From a virus, in IMG/VR virus record IMGVR_UViG_3300046007_005147, positions 1 to 26,437 of that record: a stretch of DNA of 26,437 bases. One strand, 5' to 3'. Of this stretch, positions 8,492-15,731 are shown piece by piece. A program made the position numbers and the translations under genes. How positions within the stretch are numbered: position 1 is the first letter of the stretch; every line of letters starts with the position of its first letter. The notes beneath the pieces were generated by a model. The model was not told the origin of the DNA and ran no database searches. It saw only the letters and a list, made by a program, of their open reading frames with translations.

Positions 8492-9334
8492 TTATTCAGA
8501 TAGAATTATGCCGGCGATGTCTGTGACAAACCCGTAATCATCATCTGCCTCTATTAGATTTCTGTCGATAGTTAGTGAAGAATTAGTTGTAGGATTTCCG
8601 TTAGCGTCAAGCCCCGGAGCAACAGTAACACGATCATTAGGAGTGCTGTTACCAACAATGCTTCCAAGATCCGTATCACCGCTTTCTGCAATGTAGAAAT
8701 TGGTGTTGGAAAATTTGATAATATTCGATTTTTTAACAGGCCCATAGATGTATCCTTTCAATGTGAAATCAAGAGTCCAAATTAAGGCTCTTCTTTCTTT
8801 GAAGTTGCCATCATATGTATCTTCAATCTGTATGTTATTTAACACAACAGGAATATCCATATTCACACTCATTTCAGGAATCAATGCGACCGTGGATGTC
8901 CAATCAGGAGTGAAGAACGGCAGAATTTGCTCTATAATTTTTGTTCCGTCTTCTGCATTTTTTACGTAAACGTATAACTTAAAATTGAAATTATATGGAA
9001 CAGGATTATATTGATACTTCATTTTGTTGGGATTGCTCGGATCCTTCACGGCAATCCTGCCGAGAGTATTCAATTTCCGTGTGCTATCGTATGTGACACC
9101 TTCCATGACAAATGACATGCGAGGAAGGATAACTGCTGCTTCACGTTGAATTTCAGGATCGTTTTCAAGACGAGTCAACATCTTTTCTTTTGCGGCGTAT
9201 GCAAGAGGAACCTTCAATAGGTGAGTTGTTTGACCTGCTGAGTTTGTGCGAGTGATATGAACGTCATTGAATAGCGTCCCGAAAAGGATCACATATTTTC
9301 GCATTGTGCTGAAATAAAAAGTATGCCCGAACAT
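8492..9334 (-). CDS. 15: Tail completion / sheath stabiliser protein gp15
   Basis: A 280-residue protein that caps the tail and joins it to the neck (T4 gp15, 272 residues). The N-terminal MFGHTFYFSTMRKYVILFG followed by LFNDVHITR matches the T4 pattern of Phe-Gly, an aromatic stretch and L-F-x-x-x-x-I-x-R. Other typical parts are VPLAYAAKEKML (about 47-58), the QYNPVPYNFNFKLYVYVKN strand region, EQILPFFTPDW, and RRALIWTLDFTLKGYIYGP near residue 185. The start overlaps the gp14 stop as TAATG. Confidence 0.94.
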   Translation of the reverse strand: MFGHTFYFSTMRKYVILFGTLFNDVHITRTNSAGQTTHLLKVPLAYAAKEKMLTRLENDPEIQREAAVILPRMSFVMEGVTYDSTRKLNTLGRIAVKDPSNPNKMKYQYNPVPYNFNFKLYVYVKNAEDGTKIIEQILPFFTPDWTSTVALIPEMSVNMDIPVVLNNIQIEDTYDGNFKERRALIWTLDFTLKGYIYGPVKKSNIIKFSNTNFYIAESGDTDLGSIVGNSTPNDRVTVAPGLDANGNPTTNSSLTIDRNLIEADDDYGFVTDIAGIILSE

Positions 9335-10059
9335 TAGTAAACTCCATTTTCCGAGAACGGATCACGTTCACTGAAGTCGAGGAATTGCGATGCCTCATTT
9401 TCGATGAAATCATTGTCTGCATTAGGATCTATAGTGTTCATGTTGAATGTTTCCATGACTATGTAATCCCCATCCTCAGTCGCAAGCATGAAATTGTCTT
9501 CGGTGAGAACACCGTAATCATAAATGTTGAGAGACAATTTGTCTTGAATGTCATCAATTTCGGGAATGCCTGTATTGAACTGTTCGCCTGAATATTCGAA
9601 CAATTCACAAGTCAAATCAAACATTTGCAATGCACCTAGCGGATAATAGATAGGTTTGTTGTCAACATACTTAATTTGGAAAATTTTTCTGTTCAACGGG
9701 AAGTAAATGCAATCACCTTCACGAGGACGAATGAAATCTCTAGCGATACCAATCTCATCTTCAAAGACACGCTTTGCAATCGTTAATGTTACTTGATCAC
9801 GAATTTCTAAACCGAATTTAGACATGAAACTGCCGTCACCGCCGAAACCGTCAACGTTTTTGATATACAATTCAACAAGAATTGCTTCGTCATATGATGA
9901 GTTGTCGTCCGTCCCGTATACTTCGTCTTTATTGTTCAAAGTTCTAGGAAGATAGAACATATCCTCACCGTAGATTTTAATTGACTCAATAATTAAACTC
10001 TCTAGCAGAAGTTGCTCTTGAGAGTTTTGAAAATTATTGAAATAAAAATTCGTGGCCAT
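9334..10059 (-). CDS. 14: Neck protein gp14
   Basis: A 241-residue head-completion (neck) protein. The N-terminus NFYFNNFQNSQEQLLLESLI (about residues 3-22) followed by IKIYGEDMFYLPRT is characteristic of T4-type gp14. The middle, DFIRPREGDCIYFPLNRKIF (about 111-130), and the following YYPLGALQMFDLTCELFEYS are also family-typical. With gp13 it forms the collar ring that seals the packaged head and receives the tail. The C-terminus is acidic and ends FSERDPFSENGVY. It sits 6 bases after gp13 and overlaps gp15 by one base. Confidence 0.94.
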   Translation of the reverse strand: MATNFYFNNFQNSQEQLLLESLIIESIKIYGEDMFYLPRTLNNKDEVYGTDDNSSYDEAILVELYIKNVDGFGGDGSFMSKFGLEIRDQVTLTIAKRVFEDEIGIARDFIRPREGDCIYFPLNRKIFQIKYVDNKPIYYPLGALQMFDLTCELFEYSGEQFNTGIPEIDDIQDKLSLNIYDYGVLTEDNFMLATEDGDYIVMETFNMNTIDPNADNDFIENEASQFLDFSERDPFSENGVY

Positions 10060-10065
10060 TGATCA

Positions 10066-10806
10066 TTATCCAATCATATCGGTCACAGGTAAACTGTAAC
10101 TAGAAATCATCTCTTTTTCTAGTTGATTTATTTCTTCGATAGCTTCGTTGTAAATTTGTTGGCCGTTGAACGTAATACCACCAGGCATTTGCATACCTTG
10201 ATATTTTTTCAAGTTGTTGCCCCATTGACGTTTGATCAACGCTGTCGAATATTGTAGCAACCAGCGGTCCGCCCATGCATCTGTCCAAACAGCGGGGTCT
10301 ATGACTTCATATGCTTCGACAATAATATATTCGCCGACCGACACTAGATCCCAATCCATGTCGATATGCAATCTGTTTCTGTGGCGATTATAACGGATTG
10401 GTTTTTTACCAACGAGCAATTCTTCGATCAATTGGATGTGCTGCATTGCCATGAAATAAGGAACCAATGACACACTAGTCAAAGTGTATAGGTCATTTAA
10501 CGCAATCTGATAACGAATGTTGAATATGTTATTGACGTTCAAAGATGCGCCGACATTGAAAATATTTACTACGCCGATGATGTTTTCAGGCATAGTGATG
10601 TATTTGTTGTTTTTGTCAGTTTGAGTTACTTGATACTTATAGTAAATCTTTTCGGTACCATCAAAGTGATAATCCCAATAATAGCGCAATGCTTCGTCAA
10701 TACGATCATCAACTTGATCGTCATCCACGTTAATCTCAATAACGGGAGCACCCAATCGGCGCAAGCAATTTTGTTTGAAAGTTTCTCTTGATGATGGGAC
10801 TGCCAT
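10066..10806 (-). CDS. 13: Neck protein gp13
   Basis: A 246-residue neck protein that completes the head after packaging (T4 gp13 is longer, 309). It opens with SRETFKQNCLRRLGAPVIEI and DDDQVDDRIDEALRYYWDYH (about residues 6-25 and 28-47), the most conserved block of this family. A later block is DAWADRWLLQYSTALIKRQWG (about 175-195). It is the first gene of the neck/packaging/tail run. Its ribosome site GGAGA lies 8 bases before ATG and falls inside an inverted repeat that also contains a near-consensus late promoter, so its expression may be timed (see the regulatory entry). Confidence 0.93.
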   Translation of the reverse strand: MAVPSSRETFKQNCLRRLGAPVIEINVDDDQVDDRIDEALRYYWDYHFDGTEKIYYKYQVTQTDKNNKYITMPENIIGVVNIFNVGASLNVNNIFNIRYQIALNDLYTLTSVSLVPYFMAMQHIQLIEELLVGKKPIRYNRHRNRLHIDMDWDLVSVGEYIIVEAYEVIDPAVWTDAWADRWLLQYSTALIKRQWGNNLKKYQGMQMPGGITFNGQQIYNEAIEEINQLEKEMISSYSLPVTDMIG

Positions 10807-10812
10807 TTAATG

Positions 10813-10844
10813 TCTCCGTGTTTTATTAAGTATTTATGCGGAGA
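10813..10844 (-). promoter_or_regulatory. Late promoter box inside an SD-sequestering hairpin before gp13
   Basis: On the minus strand the arm TCTCCG (10844-10839) is directly followed by CATAAATA (10838-10831), one mismatch from the late promoter octamer. About 12 bases later comes CGGAGA (10818-10813), which contains the gp13 ribosome site. RNA coming from upstream could pair the two arms and hide that site. RNA started at the box would lack the first arm and leave it free. The stem is only 6 base pairs with a 20-base loop, so the effect is uncertain. T4 uses this layout at genes such as e and soc. Confidence 0.45.
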
Positions 10845-11315
10845 TCATTTTTTCCTGTTTACGCGATCATCCATCTTTTCAATGATTCTAGATCCAAACC
10901 AGAACGCCATGATAGTCGAGAATAGTGCCATAGTTTCCGTGTCCCAAACAGCGTCTAGCATTGTAGGAACTGATTGTCCGTTTGCAATCATCACGTAAGC
11001 AGCAGAGACCTTAACTGAGACAAATAGTAAGAAAAATAAGTATGTAATGACTGGCCTAATAGAAGCTCTGAGTGCGTTAAAAAACTTTCCACCATCAATA
11101 GACTTATCATGATCACGAAGAGATTGTCCCTCTGCAACATCCGCCTTAATAGCTTCAAGTGTGATATTCGCCTTTGCTGCTTCAAGAGATGCATCGAGTT
11201 TAATTTTTGTGAGTTCGACTTCATGTTTTAATTCCTGCTTACGTTCAAAAATACGAACAACAGAGGGTAGTAAACTACCAACAATACCTAGTAGTGGCGA
11301 TAACAGTGCTAACAT
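10845..11315 (-). CDS. Putative holin with three hydrophobic segments
   Basis: A 156-residue membrane protein downstream of the endolysin. It has an N-terminal hydrophobic segment (residues 1-20), then a long charged helix likely to form a coiled coil (about 21-75), then two clear membrane segments (ITYLFFLLFVSVKVSAAYVM, about 90-109, and LFSTIMAFWFGSRIIE, about 131-146). The block SIRPVITYLFFLLF followed by WDTETMALF..MAFWFGSR is familiar from phage and GTA-type three-segment holins. It would open the inner membrane and release the endolysin. The assignment is from topology, resemblance and cassette position; it could also be an antiholin partner of the 99-residue protein in front. Confidence 0.68.
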   Translation of the reverse strand: MLALLSPLLGIVGSLLPSVVRIFERKQELKHEVELTKIKLDASLEAAKANITLEAIKADVAEGQSLRDHDKSIDGGKFFNALRASIRPVITYLFFLLFVSVKVSAAYVMIANGQSVPTMLDAVWDTETMALFSTIMAFWFGSRIIEKMDDRVNRKK

Positions 11316-11327
11316 TTCGAAAGCTCC

Positions 11328-11627
11328 TTATTTGGGTGACTGTGATGTTGAAGAAGATTCTGTGACTTCACCCGTATACAAATTTCTGATTTTTTCTTGC
11401 CCTCTTGTCCATGCAGCAACACCTACGATAGCGCCCATAGACAAATGATAAAATCCTGATTCTTTCAACGTGATCGGGTCCCATTGATCATACGGAGCAC
11501 CCGTGAGATACGAAAACACAATCGTAAGGAACGGAAACAAAATGAAATCTGCAAGACATACAGCTAGATATTGATACGCCATAAATGGGCGCCAGTATTG
11601 TTTGATCCAACTGTTTTCTTTTGACAT
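11328..11627 (-). CDS. Small membrane protein, second holin candidate
   Basis: A 99-residue protein directly after the endolysin gene (1-base gap). It has two membrane segments, about residues 17-41 (AYQYLAVCLADFILFPFLTI) and 57-74 (SGFYHLSMGAIVGVAAWTRG), joined by a short loop, and a Ser/Thr-rich polar tail. The start WIKQYWRPFMAYQYLAVCL resembles the W-x-R-Y-W-R-P type of small phage holins I know from aquatic phages. Together with the endolysin and the 156-residue membrane protein it makes a lysis cassette. Which of the two membrane proteins is the holin and which the antiholin or accessory cannot be decided from sequence. Confidence 0.65.
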   Translation of the reverse strand: MSKENSWIKQYWRPFMAYQYLAVCLADFILFPFLTIVFSYLTGAPYDQWDPITLKESGFYHLSMGAIVGVAAWTRGQEKIRNLYTGEVTESSSTSQSPK

Positions 11628-11628
11628 T

Positions 11629-12399
11629 TTACAATTCCAATAGTTTGTTTAGTGTATCGGTGTCTATTGTGCCGGTGATCGTAATATCATTCCGTTTTTG
11701 AAATTCACGAACTGCTACTTCAGTCGCCGAACCAAAATGACCATCGACAATAATGGCCGCACCTTTGTTGTTTAACATTTTTTGAAGGTCCATCACATAT
11801 GACGACTTGTCACCCTTTTTAGCCATGACAATATTGATCGTCGGTTCAGGCCTAGCAGTCACCGAATCAGTTATTTGGTCATTAATGGTTTGTTTTGCTC
11901 TTGCAAGATACAATTTACGATCATCAAAGCCATTCAACCCGCCGTTAATGCGTCTAGTTATCGTCTCAACATCATCGTTGTCGGCGTGTTTATTCAACCC
12001 ACGATCTTTCCAATATTCGAGCGCAACAAGAACAGACACCTCAGGTGTTTCTGCAAGTTCGGGATTTTTAACTAAATCATATCCCAATTTTGTTCCGAAG
12101 GTCTTGTAATTTGCACGCCCAGTCAATTGAAAGATTCCACGACCTTTGAATTTCCTGCCATCACCCTGAACAGTGTTTCCTAGGTCTTTACGACCTTCAT
12201 ATGCAGCACCTGATGCATATTCTTCAAGTGTTTTGAACCCATCAGTTTCATGTGCTGCTTGAGCTAAGAAATGACACTTACGAAGTTTGCTGTTTATTTC
12301 ATAAGCTTCAAAATGCTTGTTGAAATAAATGACTAAATCGTCAACTATTTTATCACTACTCTTTGGAGATATTTTTTTGATTATTTCTTTTGTTATCAT
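11629..12399 (-). CDS. Endolysin: GH19 muramidase/chitinase-like domain plus peptidoglycan-binding domain
   Basis: A 256-residue cell-wall hydrolase. The catalytic domain (about residues 1-175) has the GH19 pattern: FLAQAAHETDGFKTLEEYAS with the likely acid Glu51 in HET and a second Glu near 59-60, the GDGRKFKGRGIFQLTGRANY block (79-98), and RRINGGLNG (149-157). After a short Pro/Val linker comes a PG_binding_1-type domain (about 198-256) with VMDLQKMLNNKG, VDGHFGSATEVAVREFQKRN and GTIDTDTLNKLL. There is no signal peptide or signal-anchor, so it probably depends on a holin. The two following genes are membrane proteins that fit this role. The substrate bond (muramidase or chitinase type) is not decided by sequence alone. 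Confidence 0.92.
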   Translation of the reverse strand: MITKEIIKKISPKSSDKIVDDLVIYFNKHFEAYEINSKLRKCHFLAQAAHETDGFKTLEEYASGAAYEGRKDLGNTVQGDGRKFKGRGIFQLTGRANYKTFGTKLGYDLVKNPELAETPEVSVLVALEYWKDRGLNKHADNDDVETITRRINGGLNGFDDRKLYLARAKQTINDQITDSVTARPEPTINIVMAKKGDKSSYVMDLQKMLNNKGAAIIVDGHFGSATEVAVREFQKRNDITITGTIDTDTLNKLLEL

Positions 12400-12413
12400 T
12401 TTTTTCTCTTGAG

Positions 12414-12668
12414 TTATACAACAGGGTATGGATAGCGTGCTTTTATCTCAGAGACTTTTGCCTGCCATTCTTCTATCGTTGCTTCGCTGCGTTGAGCCTT
12501 GAAGAAGATCGGGTCCGCCTCAACTGTGTAAGCCGAACGGCGCGCTGCCTCCTGTATTTCTTTTGTAGGCGGTGCCGTAATCGCTGCGATTTCCTCTGCC
12601 GTGAAGGGACGAATCGTCCGCTCGCCGGTTTTCGCATCAGTGATGACTTCAAAATATTCCATTTCCAT
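12414..12668 (-). CDS. Small protein paired with tail fibre, possible fibre assembly chaperone
   Basis: An 84-residue protein one base after the fibre gene. The C-terminal half, ADPIFFKAQRSEATIEEW then KVSEIKARYPYP (about residues 51-82), is a block I associate with small proteins next to phage tail-fibre genes. The N-terminus (ITDAKTGERTIRPFTAEEIA) resembles the ends of fibre-assembly proteins. There are no membrane segments. A second ATG two codons downstream is an alternative start. Its base composition is GC-richer than its left neighbours: the 60-base lines at 12481 and 12541 are each about 58% GC by hand count, against about 27% in the line at 12301. It likely travelled together with the fibre gene in front. 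The function is inferred from position. Confidence 0.68.
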   Translation of the reverse strand: MEMEYFEVITDAKTGERTIRPFTAEEIAAITAPPTKEIQEAARRSAYTVEADPIFFKAQRSEATIEEWQAKVSEIKARYPYPVV

Positions 12669-12669
12669 G

Positions 12670-13587
12670 TTATTTCACTCCAAAGAAGCGGACAGCTCCG
12701 CCAGAAAAACTATTGGTACCGCTTAGTGCCACTGTGACGCTCGTTGATGATGTTGATATGGTGCAGTCACCTGCATACGGAGTTGAATTGACTCCAGTAG
12801 GAGGTGTGCCCTGCGCTGCAACAACCGAAGAATAAACGCCAGAGTCAAGCATAATTGTCGTAATTCCGAACCAGCCATCCGACGTGACACCACTCCAGTT
12901 TGGCGAGATTTGAACCCCTGATGTGCTGTTAAGTCGCAAGCTGAAGTTTGTCAAAGTTGAGCTAGAGCTTACATCGTCGATTACAAGAACCAATGCAGCG
13001 TAGTCGGTTAAATTGAGTCCTGATAGAGTTTGACTCGAGCCGCTGCTGGTGAGTAAGCTGCCGAGAGAAGTGTAACTCGCAGGAGCTGCCCAACTCGGAG
13101 CAACACTTGCTCCGCCAGAAGTCAAAACTTGGCCAGCTGTGCCGTAGTTTGCTCCGGCGAGGCCGATCTGGCCATTACTTGCTATGCGGAATCTCTCCGT
13201 AAGAGGCGCGCTTGTTGTGCGTGTAAAAAATCGAATATAGCCGGCTACAGAGTTTGCGCCTGTAATAGACTCTAAACTGCCTTGAATTTGCGCCGCGGTT
13301 ATAAGAGTTGTCCCGTCAAAAGCTGAATAATTCGAAGTACCTAAACCGTCTTCAGCTACTGCTGCAGTAGGGGACGCAGAGGATCCTCTGTATTTCCTGA
13401 AGTTTAAATTTGGCGATGTAGCGTCTGTCGAAGCTCTTGCCGCGATGATGGTTGTGGTACTATCACCTGACACTAAAAGTGAAGACGATGTTGCATCGTA
13501 AATAGTTAAAGGAGACGACGGAGTGTCAGTCCCGATTCCTACGGAAGGTGTCGATATGCCATTTGTTCCGTCAAGAGTAATAGTCAT
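12670..13587 (-). CDS. Tail fibre protein, GC-rich, probably acquired
   Basis: A 305-residue fibre-like protein. The N-terminus carries the phage fibre pattern DGTNGISTPSVGIGTDTPSS (about residues 6-25). The middle has FRIASNGQIGL and NYGTAGQVLTSGGA, a common fibre junction. The C-terminal third is a Ser/Thr-rich beta domain (YAALVLVIDDVSSSS, then LRLNSTSG, ending GGAVRFFGVK), probably the receptor-binding tip. It differs from neighbouring fibres in composition: lines at 13081 and 13141 count about 57-58% GC. It differs also in lacking the Asn-rich repeats of the giant fibre. Its own ribosome site (GGGAAA) is weak, while a much stronger one lies upstream before a 17-codon leader frame. A TATAAATA box lies 138 bases upstream. 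Confidence 0.85.
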   Translation of the reverse strand: MTITLDGTNGISTPSVGIGTDTPSSPLTIYDATSSSLLVSGDSTTTIIAARASTDATSPNLNFRKYRGSSASPTAAVAEDGLGTSNYSAFDGTTLITAAQIQGSLESITGANSVAGYIRFFTRTTSAPLTERFRIASNGQIGLAGANYGTAGQVLTSGGASVAPSWAAPASYTSLGSLLTSSGSSQTLSGLNLTDYAALVLVIDDVSSSSTLTNFSLRLNSTSGVQISPNWSGVTSDGWFGITTIMLDSGVYSSVVAAQGTPPTGVNSTPYAGDCTISTSSTSVTVALSGTNSFSGGAVRFFGVK

Positions 13588-13624
13588 TGTGCTTTTCCCG
13601 GAAATTGTTGTGATTAGTTTTCAT
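13571..13624 (-). CDS. Possible 17-codon leader frame overlapping the fibre start
   Basis: The strongest ribosome site of this intergenic stretch, AAAGGAG, stands 5 bases before an ATG at 13624 that opens the frame MKTNHNNFREKHNDYYS and ends at TGA. It overlaps the first 17 bases of the fibre gene in another frame. Ribosomes finishing here could re-initiate at the fibre ATG. It may also be the stub of an older gene whose remainder was replaced by the present GC-rich fibre gene. There is no proof that it is translated. Confidence 0.35.
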   Translation of the reverse strand: MKTNHNNFREKHNDYYS

Positions 13625-13635
13625 GTTTTCTCCTT

Positions 13636-13676
13636 TAACAGCAATCAAAACAATTTCATATAAAATACTGCTGTTA
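13636..13676 (-). promoter_or_regulatory. Hairpin in the fibre leader
   Basis: The inverted repeat TAACAGCA / TGCTGTTA (8 pairs plus one wobble) has a loop of about 25 bases. It ends immediately before the AAAGGAG ribosome site of the leader frame. No T-run follows on the minus strand, so it is unlikely to be an intrinsic terminator. It would be part of the 5' leader of transcripts started at the TATAAATA box at 13725-13732. A role in RNA stability or translation is possible. Confidence 0.4.
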
Positions 13677-13692
13677 TTATTGTATCAGTTAT

Positions 13693-14403
13693 TCAATCAG
13701 AAGTTTTAAATTCGTATGTGTTGTTATTTATAGGTTTTATGCCTGTTAATATCTCTGTCAATGCACCGGTTTTATTGTCATGAGTGAATTGAATGGTAGG
13801 ATCACACCATATATCCAATCCCGCTTTTTTAGCGTTGTTGCAGAAAACGTAATCCTCTCCCCAGAAATCACCGTCAATAATTTCAGTGTTAAAGAACGCA
13901 TAACCTTCCTCTACATTCATGTCTACGTCATATCCGTAATACTTCAAATGCTGTAATGATTCTTGCATCTTCAATAACGCAACTTTCGAGATCATCAAAA
14001 ACCCAGCAGGGACAGCCAACATTTTTAAAAGTTTACCTTCAGTTATTATACTGTTGTCAGGATTTGTGTCTGGCCTAAAAATAAATCTTTTTTCTGTTTT
14101 ATTATTTCTGACAGGATAAACACCCGCAATAATATCAGTATCATATTGTAAAAACTTCATAGGTGCGTTGGGATCCCATCCCATGTCACTGTCTATGCAT
14201 AATAGATGTGTGCAATCAGATTTCATGAATGTGTGAACAATCTGATTTCTTTCTTTGGCAAGTATCGAACCTGTAGTGGGCAACAATACTATAGTTTGTA
14301 TACCCGCATGATCAAGTAAATATAAACTTTGAATTAATGACAATGTGAACGTGTTGTCTACTTTTCCGCCATGACAAGGTGAAGCGATCATAAGTTTTTT
14401 CAT
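13693..14403 (-). CDS. GT-A type glycosyltransferase inside the fibre cluster
   Basis: A 236-residue protein with a nucleotide-sugar-binding GT-A plan. It has the N-terminal KKLMIASPCHGGKV, then ERNQIVHTFMKSDCTHLLCI leading to the metal-binding DSD (residues 71-73, DSDMGWDP), and IIAGVYPVRNN (91-101). VPAGFLMISK is at about 131-140. WGEDYVFCNNAKKAG (181-195) holds the usual catalytic-region acidic pair. Such enzymes add a sugar to protein, lipid or DNA; the acceptor cannot be read from sequence. Lying between propeller fibres and another fibre, it could glycosylate fibre proteins or alter the host surface. The C-terminal ITH/FTHDNKTG is typical. There is no membrane segment. Confidence 0.85.
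   Translation of the reverse strand: MKKLMIASPCHGGKVDNTFTLSLIQSLYLLDHAGIQTIVLLPTTGSILAKERNQIVHTFMKSDCTHLLCIDSDMGWDPNAPMKFLQYDTDIIAGVYPVRNNKTEKRFIFRPDTNPDNSIITEGKLLKMLAVPAGFLMISKVALLKMQESLQHLKYYGYDVDMNVEEGYAFFNTEIIDGDFWGEDYVFCNNAKKAGLDIWCDPTIQFTHDNKTGALTEILTGIKPINNNTYEFKTSD
13725..13732 (-). promoter_or_regulatory. T4-type late promoter at the 3' end of the glycosyltransferase gene
   Basis: An exact TATAAATA on the minus strand inside the last codons of the glycosyltransferase gene, 138 bases upstream of the GC-rich fibre ATG and about 100 bases upstream of the leader frame. Its position suggests separate late transcription of the fibre, its small partner and perhaps the lysis genes. Confidence 0.7.
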
Positions 14404-14423
14404 AATATATCCTCAAAAATTGA

Positions 14424-15731
14424 TTATGTTTTAATATATATCCGGACATTTTTTCCGTAGCCGTTGTCGTAAGGAGAAAACTCACCATCGAATGGCGGAG
14501 TTTTAAAATGTGTGGTTGTGTTGTATGAGATAGTGTCTGGCAATTGTGTGTATGATTGAATAGCCCCGAGGCTGACGGTGTTGTTTCCGACAGTCACAAA
14601 AACATCGTTGCCGTATGCTATGCCATTAAAAATATAAGTAAATGATGAGCTGTCATCTATAGTCATATTCCTCCAGGAAACACCATTAGTTGATGTCTGG
14701 ATTGTCCCGTTGGTAATGAGGCCGGGTCCACCTGATGCGATAAAAACACCATCGCCATATGTTACAGCGTTTAAATCCATGTATATATCTCTTGCCAGTC
14801 TTTTATGCCAGACTATACCATCAGTTGATGTTTGAATAGTACCCGCTTCACCAACTGCGACAAAAACGCCATTGCCGTATGCTACTGCAAAATTTGATCT
14901 AGTGTTACTGGCACCCGTTACTTCAGACCATGTAATTCCGTTGGTGGATGTTGCGATACCGCCTGCTGTTATTCCTGCAAAAAGTCCTTCAGTTACTGCG
15001 ACAAAAACACCGTTGCCGTATGCTACGCCTCTATGGATAATCGAAGAAGAAAAAACACCGGTTCTGTTCGTCCATGTAGTGCCGTTAGTGGATGATTGTA
15101 TAGACCCTGCACTGCCCACGGAAACAAAAACTCCGTTGCCGTATGCGACGCCATATTGTGTTTGCGTGTTAGCAGTAGTTCTATTCGTCCATGTGATTCC
15201 GTCAGTGGATGATGTGATACTACCCGAAGACCCGACAGTCACAAAAACACCATTGCCGTATGCGACGGCATTTTGATTACTGCTGTTTGCGCGGGTTCTA
15301 TTCGTCCATGTAGTGCCGTTAGTGGATGATTGTATAGACCCTGCGAGGCCCACGGAAACAAAAACACCATTGCCGTATGCTACAGCAAATTGACCATTGT
15401 TGTTAGCAATTGTTCTATTCGTCCAGGTTACATTTTTTACATCTTTATATGGATTCAGATTCAACAATGCACCTAGTTCGGGATAATTTGATATTAAGAT
15501 GGCGTTGTTTGTTACTTCTAGATACCCACTAGGAGTGCTTGGCTCATATGAAATTCTATATGAGCCAGTGGGATCATCGCAAATAAGTCCCTTTCTTAAT
15601 ACATCGTCAATTCGGGAATCTGAAAACGCTTCTTGTGCGCCGTTTAATAGAGTTATTTCATTGTTATCATAAACAATTTTATTATTTCCTGTAGAGTCAA
15701 AAAAAATATTTGCTACTTGAAGTGTGCTCAT
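14424..15731 (-). CDS. Seven-bladed beta-propeller tail fibre, third of three
   Basis: A 435-residue protein. The N-terminus STLQVANIFFDSTGNNKI (2-19) is a docking-like segment shared with the first propeller gene. A collar-like block follows, ending YLEVTNNAILISNYPELGAL (about 70-89). Residue 103 onwards holds seven repeats of about 40 residues with the core VAYGNGVFVSVG..GSIQSSTNGTTW, each ending in a degenerate Asp-box (S-S-T-D/N-G-x-T-W). The seven blades predict one closed propeller. The C-terminus KTPPFDGEFSPYD..KNVRIYIKT resembles the end of tail-collar domains. Positions just after WTNRT (for example IANNNGQ, RANSSNQ, TANTQTQ) differ from blade to blade and may form the binding face. 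It overlaps the preceding gene by ATGA. It is likely a receptor-binding protein; the ligand is unknown. Confidence 0.85.
   Translation of the reverse strand: MSTLQVANIFFDSTGNNKIVYDNNEITLLNGAQEAFSDSRIDDVLRKGLICDDPTGSYRISYEPSTPSGYLEVTNNAILISNYPELGALLNLNPYKDVKNVTWTNRTIANNNGQFAVAYGNGVFVSVGLAGSIQSSTNGTTWTNRTRANSSNQNAVAYGNGVFVTVGSSGSITSSTDGITWTNRTTANTQTQYGVAYGNGVFVSVGSAGSIQSSTNGTTWTNRTGVFSSSIIHRGVAYGNGVFVAVTEGLFAGITAGGIATSTNGITWSEVTGASNTRSNFAVAYGNGVFVAVGEAGTIQTSTDGIVWHKRLARDIYMDLNAVTYGDGVFIASGGPGLITNGTIQTSTNGVSWRNMTIDDSSSFTYIFNGIAYGNDVFVTVGNNTVSLGAIQSYTQLPDTISYNTTTHFKTPPFDGEFSPYDNGYGKNVRIYIKT

Noticed and set aside
13636-13676. Inverted repeat downstream of the glycosyltransferase gene as an intrinsic terminator.
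   Set aside because: The stem is AU-rich at its base, has a loop of about 25 bases and is followed by AAAGGAG rather than a T-run; a leader structure is more likely.
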